A stretch of 32,557 bases of DNA from Candidatus Aminicenantota bacterium (GTDB lineage: Bacteria; Acidobacteriota; Aminicenantia; Aminicenantales; UBA8522): the NCBI GenBank assembly GCA_016934895.1, contig JAFGRZ010000169.1:1-32557 (forward strand), read 5' to 3'. The first letter of the stretch is position 1. Each line of letters opens with the position of its first letter. Below are positions 22,568 through 31,159 of this stretch, piece after piece. The notes below the pieces were generated by a model, which saw only the letters and a program-made list of their open reading frames with translations, ran no database searches and was not told the origin of the DNA. A program made the translations under genes and the position numbers.

Positions 22568-23395
22568 TCATCTTCTGTAAACGAATATTGTATGCTCCTG
22601 TCCCGTTCCATCCTGGAGGGTGACGTAATCGACTTCTTTTTCTTCCCACCCAGGGATCGAGTAGTTATGGGACACGACCGGCGTGCCGGATTTGAGTTGG
22701 GCTTCGAGAAGGGGCCGGAGCAAAGCATTGGATTCAGGGAGAAGGTAGATCGTGACAACCGTGGCCGTTCTGATTTCGGCTTTCATGACGTCCTGGAGCC
22801 TGAATTCGACCAAGGACCCGACTCCCGCCTCCTTGGCTCCCCGGATGGATTCGTCGATCCGCTGGGGATCGATATCAATGCCGACGCCCCGGGTGCCGAA
22901 TTTCCGCGCGGCCGTGATGACGATCCGGCCGTCACCGCAGCCGAGATCAAAAAGGAAGTCGTCCTCGCCGACTCCGCCCAGCTCAAGCATCTTATCGACG
23001 ACGACCATCGGCGTGGGAACGAACGGAGCCAGGTCGGCGACGCCGAAGAGGCCGTGCGAACCGCTGTATAGCTCGAGATTGTCATCCGCATCATAACGGA
23101 ACGTGTAGGGAAGCCCGCACTCGAGCCGGTAATCGATCTGTTGGCCTGGCCGATCAAACGTGATGTCCAGGGGAGTTTCACAGGGCCAGCGGTCGAGAGC
23201 ATTCGGCTTGAGATATCGGACGGTCGGCTGGCTGTCTCGGATAAGCCGGCGGATCGTATAGCGGACTGTCTCTTCGGTCAGATTGCGGATGGTCGTTTCT
23301 TTCCGGGTGGGCGATACGCCCGAGACTTGTCCTTGAGCGATCGCCGCGGCCAAAACCGCCTGAACGAGGACGAGAGCGAACGCTTTTCTTCTCAT
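22568..23395 (-). CDS. SAM-dependent methyltransferase with signal peptide
   Basis: A 275-residue class I methyltransferase domain (about 125-275) preceded by a signal-like hydrophobic N-terminus (6-20) and a roughly 100-residue beta-rich segment. The SAM motif I reads FLFDLGCGDGRIVI (147-160); acidic motif II is GVGIDIDPQRI (170-180); TPMVVVDKMLELGGV precedes motif I, and YLLPESNALLRPLL follows. Export of a SAM-dependent enzyme is puzzling because SAM is cytosolic, but related proteins with the same VPTP..V..ML layout and signal sequences occur in other bacteria. Its ATG overlaps the upstream gene's stop by 1 nt (TGATG). Substrate unknown; a membrane-tethered cytoplasmic orientation is an alternative. 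Confidence 0.82.
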   Translation of the reverse strand: MRRKAFALVLVQAVLAAAIAQGQVSGVSPTRKETTIRNLTEETVRYTIRRLIRDSQPTVRYLKPNALDRWPCETPLDITFDRPGQQIDYRLECGLPYTFRYDADDNLELYSGSHGLFGVADLAPFVPTPMVVVDKMLELGGVGEDDFLFDLGCGDGRIVITAARKFGTRGVGIDIDPQRIDESIRGAKEAGVGSLVEFRLQDVMKAEIRTATVVTIYLLPESNALLRPLLEAQLKSGTPVVSHNYSIPGWEEKEVDYVTLQDGTGQEHTIFVYRR

Positions 23396-24786
23396 CAGAA
23401 ATGAACCACCAGGCTCGCGTCAAATGAAAAAAGGACCTTGGTCTCGAGATATTTCCAGGAAGTCGTCACGTAAGAAACTCCCATGGCGCCGCAAAGACCG
23501 AATCGTCCCTTGCGGACCTCGACCCCGGAGAGAAAGGACGGACCGTAGAGGGACTTTTGTTCGCGGCTGATAACATAATCGTAATCCCAGATGCCGATGA
23601 CCGCCTGGGCGGCTTCCACCCTCAGGCCGCCGTATTGGACATCCACGAAAGGGTATAAAAGGGGAGATTTCACGGGAAGATAGTACTTCAGGCCGACGCT
23701 CCACAAAGTCTCGTTGTTTACCCAGTCCGTCTCCGAATAGATGAGTGTGGTCGGAAAGATCCCGGCTCCCGCGTGAACTGCGATTCCTCCCCCAGTGGAA
23801 ATTTGGAGGCAGGCTCCCGCGCCGCCGAAGGACGATCCATAGCCGAGCCCGATAGAGACACCACCCGGTCCTTTCCTTGAAACCAGGATCCGGGCAGGCT
23901 TGATGATCTGAGGCGGGGCCGGTTTTTCTTCGGGCTCGGGCTTTTCAACTTCCTTTTCTTTCGGGGTCGGTTTCGGAGCCGGGACTTCCCGGGGCTCAGC
24001 TTTCTTTTTCTCAACCGGAGGGGGCGCCGGTTCAGATTTTTGCACAACCGGAGGCACCGGCTTCTCAATCACAACCGGAGCGGCCTTTTCAACCTTCCAG
24101 GGAGGCTCCAGGAGAGGCGCGGCCCTGCGGGGAATGGCATATTTTTTGCCCCCGGGGAGTGAAGTGGGGATAATAATTTCGCTGATCCGGGGAGGCTCCG
24201 GGGGGATGGGCTTGACCTCGACCGGTTTTTTTTGAGTTGGAGTCTTTTCCGGCGTCGGCCAAACCGGCTCTTGGAGGGGAGAAATTTTCCGGGGAAGGGG
24301 GATGGGCATATTCTGCGGAAGAGACGTGGCTATTATGGACGCCACTATCGCCGGAGCCGGCGGGGGTTCCGGCCTGAATTCCTTCCCGGGTTCGGGCTTG
24401 GGCGGAACCGGAACCGGCGGTTTCACTTTTGCTTTTGCGGAGGCCGGTTTTTCCTCCGGGGCGACCGCGGGAGTCTCGCCGACGGGCTCCACGGCGGAAT
24501 CTAAGACAAATCCGGAGATCCGCGCTCCATAGCGCGGGGAGGAAAAGCTCACATAAAACCAGATTTCTTTGATCTTCTTCTGCTGAAGGAGATTGAGCAG
24601 GGTTCCTTTGCCGACGATATCGATCCGGGTGCTGCCGCGGCTTGGCTCGATATAAACGCTCGTCCTTTCGGCGGTCACTCTGACCTGCCTGATGTTTGTC
24701 GTCTGAGCCGAAATTTGTGCCGCGCAGAGCCCCGGAACGATCAGCCAAGACAGGACCGCCGCCCGGAGGCTGCATCTCTTATCCAT
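23395..24786 (-). CDS. Exported SH3-like, proline-rich, beta-barrel-like envelope protein
   Basis: A 463-residue envelope protein in three parts. A signal peptide (1-23) leads into an SH3-like domain (about 30-100: VRVTAERTSVYIEPSRGSTR, then WFYVSF). Next is a long Pro/Lys/Glu linker (about 105-300) containing a diverged internal repeat: IIATSLP..IPLPRK..PLQEPVW (151-176) and IIIPTSLP..AIPRR..PLLEPPW (205-230). The C-terminal third (about 300-463) is alternating hydrophobic/polar strands with many glycines (GGVSIGLGYGSSFGGAGACL) and ends in F, as in outer-membrane or porin-like beta-structures. The linker resembles the periplasm-spanning Pro-Lys segment of TonB-type proteins. The ATG at 24786 has ggaa 6 nt before it; a TTG at 24798 is less likely. 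It heads a coupled operon with the methyltransferase. Specific role unknown. Confidence 0.7.
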   Translation of the reverse strand: MDKRCSLRAAVLSWLIVPGLCAAQISAQTTNIRQVRVTAERTSVYIEPSRGSTRIDIVGKGTLLNLLQQKKIKEIWFYVSFSSPRYGARISGFVLDSAVEPVGETPAVAPEEKPASAKAKVKPPVPVPPKPEPGKEFRPEPPPAPAIVASIIATSLPQNMPIPLPRKISPLQEPVWPTPEKTPTQKKPVEVKPIPPEPPRISEIIIPTSLPGGKKYAIPRRAAPLLEPPWKVEKAAPVVIEKPVPPVVQKSEPAPPPVEKKKAEPREVPAPKPTPKEKEVEKPEPEEKPAPPQIIKPARILVSRKGPGGVSIGLGYGSSFGGAGACLQISTGGGIAVHAGAGIFPTTLIYSETDWVNNETLWSVGLKYYLPVKSPLLYPFVDVQYGGLRVEAAQAVIGIWDYDYVISREQKSLYGPSFLSGVEVRKGRFGLCGAMGVSYVTTSWKYLETKVLFSFDASLVVHF

Positions 24787-24811
24787 CAACGTTTCCAATT
24801 CCTCATCCTAG

Positions 24812-24840
24812 AATGTAGACCATAACGCCCCGACCGTCAA
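24812..24840 (-). promoter_or_regulatory. Predicted promoter for the SH3/proline-rich gene operon
   Basis: On the minus strand, TTGACG (24840-24835), 17-nt spacer, TACATT (24817-24812). A start near 24805 gives a leader of about 20 nt. The 106-bp gap to the divergent KDG kinase gene holds nothing else I can identify. Confidence 0.55.
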
Positions 24841-24904
24841 GTTTTTGCTATTGGACCGGATCTGTGATAAATAAATCCTTCTGAATTTCAGTTCGGATGA
24901 CGCC

Positions 24905-25933
24905 ATGAAGACGATCGCCGCCTTTGGGGAGATCATGCTCCGCCTTTCACCTCCGGGTTCCGAGAGGCTCTTCCAGACTCCGGCTCTGTCGGCCCGCTTC
25001 GGCGGGGGAGAGGCCAATGTGGCCGTTTCATTGGCCATTCTCGGCCACCGGGTCCGATATGTTTCGATCTGTCCCGCCAACGAGATCGGCGACGCCGCGG
25101 TGGCCGCGCTCCAGGCCTGGGGCGTCGAGACGGACCACATCCTCAGGCGGGGAAAAAGGCTGGGCGTCTATTTCGCCGAGAGAGGCTCCAACCAGAGGGC
25201 CGGCAAGGTGATTTACGACCGCGGCCACTCGGGCCTGGCAGAGGCCGCCGCGGGTGATGTCCACTGGGACGCCGCCCTGGCCGGCATCGATTGGTTTCAT
25301 ACGACGGGCATCACTCCCGCTCTCAGCGAAGGAGCGGCGGAGCTGACGGCTCAGGCCATCCGGACGGCCAGGGAAAAGGGGATAATGGTTTCGCTGGATC
25401 TCAATTTCCGGTCCAAGCTCTGGAACTACGGCCGGACGGCCCCCGAAGTGATGGCGGAGATCATGCCTTATGTCGATCTCGCTGTCGGCAACGAGGAAGA
25501 CTGTCAAAAGTCGCTGGGAATGGAGATCGATGCCGATGTCGAAAGCGGCTCGCTCCCGGCCGCCGCGTACGAGAAGCTGACCGCCGCCTTGCTCGACCGC
25601 TATCCCAACCTGAGACTCGCGGCCATCACCCTGCGCGAAAGCCGGAGCGCCGATTGCAACGTCTGGTCGGCCGTTCTCAGGAGCAGGAAGGGATTCTATC
25701 GGGGCCCGCGGTACGACATCACCGATATCGTCGACCGGATCGGCAGCGGAGATGCTTTTGCCGCCGGTCTGATCCACGGTCTGGATGCGCTCGGGGATGA
25801 GGAACAGGCGCTGGCGTTTGCCGTGGCCGCGTCATGCCTCAAGCATACGCTGCCGGGCGATTTCAACCTGTTCACCGAGAGAGAGGTCCTCGCCTTGATG
25901 GCGGGTGAAAAGTCGGGCCGGATCAAGAGATAG
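24905..25933 (+). CDS. kdgK: 2-keto-3-deoxygluconate kinase (PfkB family)
   Basis: A 342-residue PfkB-family sugar kinase. KDG kinases phosphorylate 2-keto-3-deoxygluconate to KDPG, the step before aldol cleavage. Landmarks: the opening AAFGEIMLRLSPPG (5-18), the glycine motif FGGGEANVAVSLA (32-44), SLDLNFRSKLW (163-173), AVGNEED (193-199) and the C-terminal anion-hole/catalytic motif DRIGSGDAFAAGLIHG (277-292, base Asp283). The immediate neighbour is a KDPG aldolase, which strongly supports KDG kinase over other PfkB kinases. The SD is weak. It begins an operon of four genes that continues with the aldolase, a transporter and a nitroreductase. Confidence 0.92.
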   Translation: MKTIAAFGEIMLRLSPPGSERLFQTPALSARFGGGEANVAVSLAILGHRVRYVSICPANEIGDAAVAALQAWGVETDHILRRGKRLGVYFAERGSNQRAGKVIYDRGHSGLAEAAAGDVHWDAALAGIDWFHTTGITPALSEGAAELTAQAIRTAREKGIMVSLDLNFRSKLWNYGRTAPEVMAEIMPYVDLAVGNEEDCQKSLGMEIDADVESGSLPAAAYEKLTAALLDRYPNLRLAAITLRESRSADCNVWSAVLRSRKGFYRGPRYDITDIVDRIGSGDAFAAGLIHGLDALGDEEQALAFAVAASCLKHTLPGDFNLFTEREVLALMAGEKSGRIKR

Positions 25934-25960
25934 GGAAGGGCGATGTTCGGTGGAGACGCC

Positions 25961-26593
25961 ATGAGTGCCCAAAAGGTTCTCGAGATCATCCTGGCGACGA
26001 AAGTCATTGCCGTCATAAGGATGTCGGACCCGGGAAAGCTGGCCGAGGTCAGCGAAGCGATCAGACGGGGAGGTGTGCGGGCCATCGAGATCACGATGAC
26101 GACACCGTCCGCTCTGAGGATCATCGCCCGGATGGCCGCCGCGAAGCCGGCCGGAACGCTTATCGGCGCGGGGACCGTCCTGGATGGCCGGAGCGCAGAA
26201 CAGGTCATCGGGGCGGGCGCTGATTTTGTCGTCTCGCCGGTCACGGATGCCGGGATGATCGCCGCCTGCAAGCGGACCGATACATTTGTCGCGCCCGGCG
26301 CTTTCACGCCGATCGAGATCCTGGCGGCCTGGGAAAAGGGAGCGGACGTGGTCAAGGTTTTTCCCGCGAGTTCGGTCGGGCCGCAATATTTCCGGGATCT
26401 CCGGGGTCCCCTGCCGCAAATCCGGCTGATGCCCACCGGAGGTGTGAACCTCCAAAACGCCCGGGAGTTCATTCGCAGCGGCGCCTGTTGCGTGGCCATC
26501 GGCACGGCTCTCCTGGACAAGGAGATCATCGCCGCCGAGGATTGGGAAGGGCTGGTCGAGAAGACCAAGGCCCTGGTGGAATCGCTGTCTTGA
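25961..26593 (+). CDS. eda: KDPG/KHG aldolase
   Basis: A 210-residue class I aldolase that splits 2-keto-3-deoxy-6-phosphogluconate to pyruvate and glyceraldehyde 3-phosphate. The key residues are visible: Arg20 in VIAVIR (15-20), the catalytic Glu43 in AIEITMTT (41-48), GAGTVL (69-74), and the Schiff-base Lys132 in DVVKVFPAS (129-137). PTGGVN follows near 155-160. ATG 25961 is supported by ggtggag five nt upstream; an in-frame ATG at 25943 would add six residues and has agggaaggg before it, so the start remains ambiguous. It lies 27 bp after the kinase gene and its stop overlaps the next start as TTGA. Confidence 0.94.
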   Translation: MSAQKVLEIILATKVIAVIRMSDPGKLAEVSEAIRRGGVRAIEITMTTPSALRIIARMAAAKPAGTLIGAGTVLDGRSAEQVIGAGADFVVSPVTDAGMIAACKRTDTFVAPGAFTPIEILAAWEKGADVVKVFPASSVGPQYFRDLRGPLPQIRLMPTGGVNLQNAREFIRSGACCVAIGTALLDKEIIAAEDWEGLVEKTKALVESLS

Positions 26594-27807
26594 CCCTCGC
26601 AGAACCCAAGACCTTCTGGACCAGGGATTTCATCCTGGCCATCCTTGGCTACTTTTTTCTGTTTATGAGCATCAGCCTGTTTTTTCTCTACCCCCTTTTT
26701 TTTGAAAGATTCGGCGCTTCGGAAAGCCGGGTCGGATTGATCATGGGGATCCACAGCCTGATGGCCATCTTCATCCGTCCTTTCTTCGGCCGGCTGATCG
26801 ACGTCCGTGGGAGGAAGAGGGTTTCTCTTTCCGGGATCGGTCTTTTGATCATCATCGTGCCGCTTTTCCATCTTGTCCGCGACGCCGGGATTCTTCCTCT
26901 GGCTTTGAGAGGGCTGACCGGGCTCGGGTGGGGGATCAGCATGACCGCCACCATCACGATCTGCTCCGATCTGGCGCCCGTTGAAAAACTGGCTCACTCC
27001 ATGGGCATCATCGGGGTGGCCGGCCTCGTGGCCAGCGCATTGGGTCCGCTTGCGGCCGAAGAGACATTGCGCCGATTGGACTTCTCCGGTCTCTTTACCC
27101 TCAGCTCGATCTTTCTGGGGGCGGCTTTCTTGTTCATCCTGGCTACGCGCGAATCGCCCCGGGCCGCTCCTGAGCAACGACAAGCCCGGAGCTCCATCTT
27201 CAGGCGTCTCTCCATCCCGACGATTCTTCTCATCGCGGCTCTTCCTGTTTTCCACGGCGCCGTCCGGAGCGCGGTTGTTTATTTCATCGCTCTTTTCGGC
27301 CGGTCCATCCCGGTCGGCCGCGTGGCCCCCTTTTTTTTCAGTTTCTCGGCCGCCGCTATCCTGACCCGGCTCTGGATCGGCGATATCTCGGACCGCTACG
27401 GCCGCAAGCAGGTCATCTTTCCGGCCGCCGGAATCATCAGCCTGAACTGCGTCCTGATCTCATCCGTTCAAAGCCAGGGGATGTTCATTTTGACGGGTTT
27501 CATAGGCGGATTCGGACAGGGCCTGATCTTTCCGGCGCTGAGCGCTTATATCATCGATATCCTGGGTCGCGAAAACAAAGGGCTGGCGCTCAGCTTGTAT
27601 CTGTCGCTGTTCGATGTCGGAATGGGCGTGGGTTCCCCTTTTTTCGGCTGGATCTCCGATCTTGCCGGCTACAGGACGATGTATGTTGTCGCGGGGGCAA
27701 TCCTCCTGATTTCTTCGGCCCTTTTCTCCCTCAAAGCTCCGCCTCCCCCCCGGGCGGATGTGTCGCGGCCGCGGATTCCGGAACATGAAGATCAGACGAC
27801 GAGGTGA
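26590..27807 (+). CDS. Major facilitator superfamily transporter
   Basis: A 405-residue MFS protein with about twelve hydrophobic segments. The loop-2/3 signature is GRLIDVRGRKRVSL (near residues 70-83), with the matching half-repeat DRYGRKQVIF in the second half. GLGWGISMTATI and GGFGQGLIFPALSAYIIDIL are typical of sugar or drug MFS members. The start is TTG 26590, which shares its last two bases with the aldolase TGA stop (TTGA), so translation is coupled; the longer frame from 26488 is Gly/Arg-rich and unlikely. Placement beside KDG kinase and KDPG aldolase suggests transport of a sugar acid or oligouronide, but substrate specificity is not readable. The C-terminus is Pro/Arg-rich. Confidence 0.88.
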   Translation: MTLAEPKTFWTRDFILAILGYFFLFMSISLFFLYPLFFERFGASESRVGLIMGIHSLMAIFIRPFFGRLIDVRGRKRVSLSGIGLLIIIVPLFHLVRDAGILPLALRGLTGLGWGISMTATITICSDLAPVEKLAHSMGIIGVAGLVASALGPLAAEETLRRLDFSGLFTLSSIFLGAAFLFILATRESPRAAPEQRQARSSIFRRLSIPTILLIAALPVFHGAVRSAVVYFIALFGRSIPVGRVAPFFFSFSAAAILTRLWIGDISDRYGRKQVIFPAAGIISLNCVLISSVQSQGMFILTGFIGGFGQGLIFPALSAYIIDILGRENKGLALSLYLSLFDVGMGVGSPFFGWISDLAGYRTMYVVAGAILLISSALFSLKAPPPPRADVSRPRIPEHEDQTTR

Positions 27808-27813
27808 ATCCAT

Positions 27814-28398
27814 ATGACCGAGAGCGTTCTCGACATCATTTTGTCCCGGAGGACGATCCGCCGCTTCGAACAAAGGCCTGTCGACCGGTCGATCCTTCAG
27901 GATGTGATTGAGGCCGGCCGGCTGGCTCCCTCCGCGGCGAACCTCCAGCCCCTTGAATTCGTGTTGGTCGATAGTCGGGCGGTCGCCCGGCGGATCTTCC
28001 CATGCTTGCGTTGGGCGGCCGCCATCGCCCCGCGTGGGGATCCCCGGCCGGGCCAGAAGCCGGCCGCCTACGTCGTCACTCTCGTCAACCTCAGCGTCCG
28101 GGAGAAAGGGTTCGAATACGATGTCGGAGCGGCCATGGAAAATATGATCCTGGCCGCCCGCGGGGCGGGGCTCGGGACGTGCTGGCTGCTCTCCATCGAG
28201 CGAGAAAAGATCGCCGAAATCCTCGGCGTCCCTTCGTCCCGCTGGATCGATTGTGTTCTGGCCCTGGGCTATCCGGCCGAAAGCCCGGTGGCGGAAGAGA
28301 TGACGGATTCCTTCAAATACTGGCAGGATGAGAAGGGAGTTCTTCACGTCCCCAAAAGACCTGTCCGTTCGGTCTGCCACTTCAACCGTTTTGGCTGA
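27814..28398 (+). CDS. Nitroreductase-family flavoprotein
   Basis: A 194-residue FMN-dependent nitroreductase fold protein. Landmarks are the N-terminal LDIILSRRTIRRFEQRPVD with the conserved SRRTIR FMN contact (11-16), RLAPSAANLQPLEFVLV (about 36-52), and GAAMENMILAARGAGLGTCWL followed by LGYPAE near the C-terminus. Such enzymes reduce quinones, nitroaromatics or enoate-like substrates using NAD(P)H. The SD gaggtga (27801-27807) contains the transporter stop and sits 6 nt before the ATG, so it belongs to the same operon. It has no obvious place in KDG catabolism. It ends 2 nt from the convergent PmbA-like stop. Confidence 0.9.
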   Translation: MTESVLDIILSRRTIRRFEQRPVDRSILQDVIEAGRLAPSAANLQPLEFVLVDSRAVARRIFPCLRWAAAIAPRGDPRPGQKPAAYVVTLVNLSVREKGFEYDVGAAMENMILAARGAGLGTCWLLSIEREKIAEILGVPSSRWIDCVLALGYPAESPVAEEMTDSFKYWQDEKGVLHVPKRPVRSVCHFNRFG

Positions 28399-28400
28399 AT

Positions 28401-29747
28401 CTACTCGCCGGCCACCGTCAATTCGCCGACCCGGACCGTCGGCCCACAGACCGCCGCCTGGAAATCAAGATCGTTCCCCACAACCTCGAGTTGATTCAGG
28501 AGCTGTTCCAGGTTGCCGGAGATGGTCACCTCGGAAACTGGATATGCGATCTCGCCTTTCTCCACCCATAATCCGAAGGCGCCTCTCGAAAAATCGCCGG
28601 TCACCGGGTTGAGGCCGTGCCCGATCGTCCGGGTGAGAAGGAGTCCCTTTTCGGTAGAGGCGATGATCTCCGGGGGCGTCGCCGCGCCGGGAGAAAGATA
28701 GAAGTTGTTGGGACTGACTCCGGTTCCCTCGGAGTTTCCGGTCGAGGGATGTTTCAATTTGCGGCCGGAGTAGCTTCCGCAGAGGAAATGACGGAGAATC
28801 CCGTTTTCGATCACTACGGTCTTTCGGCAGGGGACACCTTCGCTGTCGAACGGCCTCGAGCCGAGCTTTCCGGGCATCAATCCGTCGTCGATCACGGTGA
28901 TGTTCGCCGCTCCGACCCGGGTCCCCAGGCGCTCCGCCAGGAAGGTGGCCTTCCGGTAGACGGCAACCCCGGACACACAGGCGCACAAAAAGCCCAGGAT
29001 CCAATTCGTCATCCCCGGCTCAAAAATGACCGGGACGCGCTGGGTTTTGATCTTCCTCGGGTGGAGCTGCCTGACCGTCCGTTCAACCGCCTTTTTGGCC
29101 ACACTTTCGGGTGTTTCCAGGTCCCGGAAATGCCGGACGACCGAGGTCCAGTCGTCCTCGACCTTGTCGTCCGTGCCGCCGGCCTGGAGACCGACGCCCA
29201 GACTGCAGAAGGTTTGCTTGTACGAGCCCAGAAATCCATGCGAGTTGGCCAGAACGGTCGTGACCTCGGCGCTGTTGAAACTGGCCCCATGAGAGTTGGT
29301 GATCCGTGTGTCCTCAAGGGCGATCCTCTCTGTCTCCAGGGCGAGCCTGATCTTCCGGGAGGTTTCAAGATAAGAAATGTCGGGATCATAGAGCCTCAAA
29401 GATGATACGTCGATCTCTTCCGCAGCCGGGGGAGGCAGGCCGGAGTGGTCGTCCCGGCTGGCCAATCCGGCGCGGGCAACGGCGTTCCGAATCAGTTGGT
29501 GGACGGTCTCTTCAGCCAAGTCCGAAGTTGTCGCATAGGCCGTTTTCATGTCCTTGATGACCCGGACGCTAAGGGATCGAGCGGCGGCTTCGACCAGGCT
29601 TTCGACCTCTCCCAAGCGAACGTCCACGCTGAAGTCCCGGCCATCGATCAAGGAGATCTCGACCTCGTCCGCTCCGCAGGCCCTTCCGAAATCGACGAAC
29701 CTTGCCGCCCCTCCCAGGAGGGAATGATCCCGGACTGTCTCTGTCAT
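28401..29747 (-). CDS. pmbA: PmbA/TldE-like subunit of a TldD/PmbA metalloprotease pair
   Basis: A 448-residue member of the TldD/PmbA family. It lacks the HExxxH zinc motif seen in the neighbouring TldD-type protein, as expected of the non-catalytic TldE/PmbA partner. The visible family parts are SVRVIKDMKTAYATTSDL near residues 50-70, the C-terminal VIDDGLMPGKLGSRPFDSEG, NSEGTGVSPNNFYLSPG and GDFSRGAFGLWVEKGEIAYP. The pair forms a protease that degrades flexible peptides and in some bacteria matures peptide antibiotics (microcin B17) or degrades CcdA. Its ATG overlaps the TldD stop (ATGA), and gggagg lies 6 nt upstream. In this window no RiPP precursor is visible. Confidence 0.92.
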   Translation of the reverse strand: MTETVRDHSLLGGAARFVDFGRACGADEVEISLIDGRDFSVDVRLGEVESLVEAAARSLSVRVIKDMKTAYATTSDLAEETVHQLIRNAVARAGLASRDDHSGLPPPAAEEIDVSSLRLYDPDISYLETSRKIRLALETERIALEDTRITNSHGASFNSAEVTTVLANSHGFLGSYKQTFCSLGVGLQAGGTDDKVEDDWTSVVRHFRDLETPESVAKKAVERTVRQLHPRKIKTQRVPVIFEPGMTNWILGFLCACVSGVAVYRKATFLAERLGTRVGAANITVIDDGLMPGKLGSRPFDSEGVPCRKTVVIENGILRHFLCGSYSGRKLKHPSTGNSEGTGVSPNNFYLSPGAATPPEIIASTEKGLLLTRTIGHGLNPVTGDFSRGAFGLWVEKGEIAYPVSEVTISGNLEQLLNQLEVVGNDLDFQAAVCGPTVRVGELTVAGE

Positions 29748-31159
29748 CTTCGGCCTCCCACGGTCATACTCGAGATCTTGATTGTCGGGCAGCCGTCGGT
29801 GACCGGCACATCCTGGCCCTCTTTGCTGCAGGTCCCTGTCTGGAGCCCGAACTCCAGGTCGCAGCCGACCATTTCGATCTTTTGGAGGATGTCGATGTTT
29901 GTGCCGATGAGGGTGGCCTGCTTGAGGGGGGCGGTCAGGCGTCCTCCTTCGATCAGATGCCCGGCGCTGATCGAGAAAGTGAATTTGCCGGAGTCCTCCA
30001 CCTGTCCGCCTTCGAACCTTTCGGCGTAAATCCCTTTTCCGACGGACTTGAGAATCTCCTCGGGATCGTCCCTGCCCCGGTCGACGTAGGTGTTGGACAT
30101 GCGGGGAAGGGGAATGCAGGTGTAGTCCTGCCGGCGGCCGTGCCCGGTGAGTTCCCGGCCCATGATCCGGGCCGAGAGCCTATCCTGGAGAAAGGAATGG
30201 ACGACACCGCGGTCGATGAGCAGGGTCCTCGTAGGGCGGGTGCCTTCGTCGTCAACGGCGTAGGAACCGCGGAAAGAAGGCCGGGTGGGATCGTCGTAGA
30301 TCGTGAGCAGGGGAGAGCCGATCTTCCGGCCGAGCTTGTCCCAAAAGATCGAGGTCCGCTTGCGGTTGAAATCGGCCTCGAGCAAATGGCCGACCGCCTC
30401 GTGCACAAGAACACCGGCGTGACCAGGGGCGAGGACGACGGGAAACTCGCCCGCCGGCGAGTCGACGGCTTCGAGGAGCCGCACGGCCTCGTCGGCGGCT
30501 TCTCGGCCGATCTGCTCCGGAGTCATAACCCCCTCGAAGTATTCCATGCCGACGCGGCCGCCGCCTCCCGAAAAACCGAACTCTCTCCTCCCGTCCTTCT
30601 CGGCGACGGCCGTGCAAACGAGTTTGATCTGCGGCCGGGCGTCCTCGGCGGTCCGGCCTTCAGAATGGGCTATGGAAACATATTGGACATGGTCCTGGAA
30701 GAGGACTTTCACTTTCCGGATCCTGGGGCTGAACTCCTGACAGGATTCATATGCCCTCCGAACAAGCGTGATTTTGTCCTCTAGAGAAGCCTGCCGGGCG
30801 GGCCGGCGCACCGGGTAGACGTCCCCGCAGGCTTTGGTCCGCCGGAACCTCGGGATCGTCGCCGTCCCGGCGTTGTGCGCGATCGCGGCGGCCGTCAGGG
30901 CCGTCTTCTTGATATTCTCGAACGACAGATCATTGGTGTAGGCATAGCCTGTTTTTTCTCCCGAGATCACCCGTATCCCCAGGCCGAGGCTGACGCTTTC
31001 GGCCGTCTCCTTGATGATGTCTTCCTCCATATTGATGAAATTGAAGAGGCGGTATTCGGCATAGATCTCGGCGAAGTCGCCGCCCCGGGAAAGGGCCAGA
31101 GAGAGGATCTTTCTCCGTTCGGTGCTGGTGATGTCGAAAGAATTCTCGATCGGGATCAT
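29744..31159 (-). CDS. tldD: TldD-like zinc metalloprotease subunit
   Basis: A 471-residue catalytic subunit of the TldD/TldE protease. The zinc-binding HEAVGH motif (HExxxH) is at 253-258, followed by LLEAD. Other landmarks are RVISGEKTGYAYTNDLSFENI (63-83), DEGTRPTRTLLIDRGVVHSFL and HLIEGGRLTAPLKQATLIG. The start ATG 31159 overlaps the upstream membrane-protein stop as ATGA and has ggagag upstream; an extension to 31189 would begin inside that gene without an SD. It is coupled to PmbA on one side and to an LPG-synthase-like membrane protein on the other. Confidence 0.93.
   Translation of the reverse strand: MIPIENSFDITSTERRKILSLALSRGGDFAEIYAEYRLFNFINMEEDIIKETAESVSLGLGIRVISGEKTGYAYTNDLSFENIKKTALTAAAIAHNAGTATIPRFRRTKACGDVYPVRRPARQASLEDKITLVRRAYESCQEFSPRIRKVKVLFQDHVQYVSIAHSEGRTAEDARPQIKLVCTAVAEKDGRREFGFSGGGGRVGMEYFEGVMTPEQIGREAADEAVRLLEAVDSPAGEFPVVLAPGHAGVLVHEAVGHLLEADFNRKRTSIFWDKLGRKIGSPLLTIYDDPTRPSFRGSYAVDDEGTRPTRTLLIDRGVVHSFLQDRLSARIMGRELTGHGRRQDYTCIPLPRMSNTYVDRGRDDPEEILKSVGKGIYAERFEGGQVEDSGKFTFSISAGHLIEGGRLTAPLKQATLIGTNIDILQKIEMVGCDLEFGLQTGTCSKEGQDVPVTDGCPTIKISSMTVGGRR

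Noticed and set aside
25696..27255. A 519-codon minus-strand frame over eda and the MFS gene
   Set aside because: Its product is low-complexity (Gln/Asp/Lys- then Ser/Arg/Ala-rich) and crosses two genes with unmistakable products on the plus strand.
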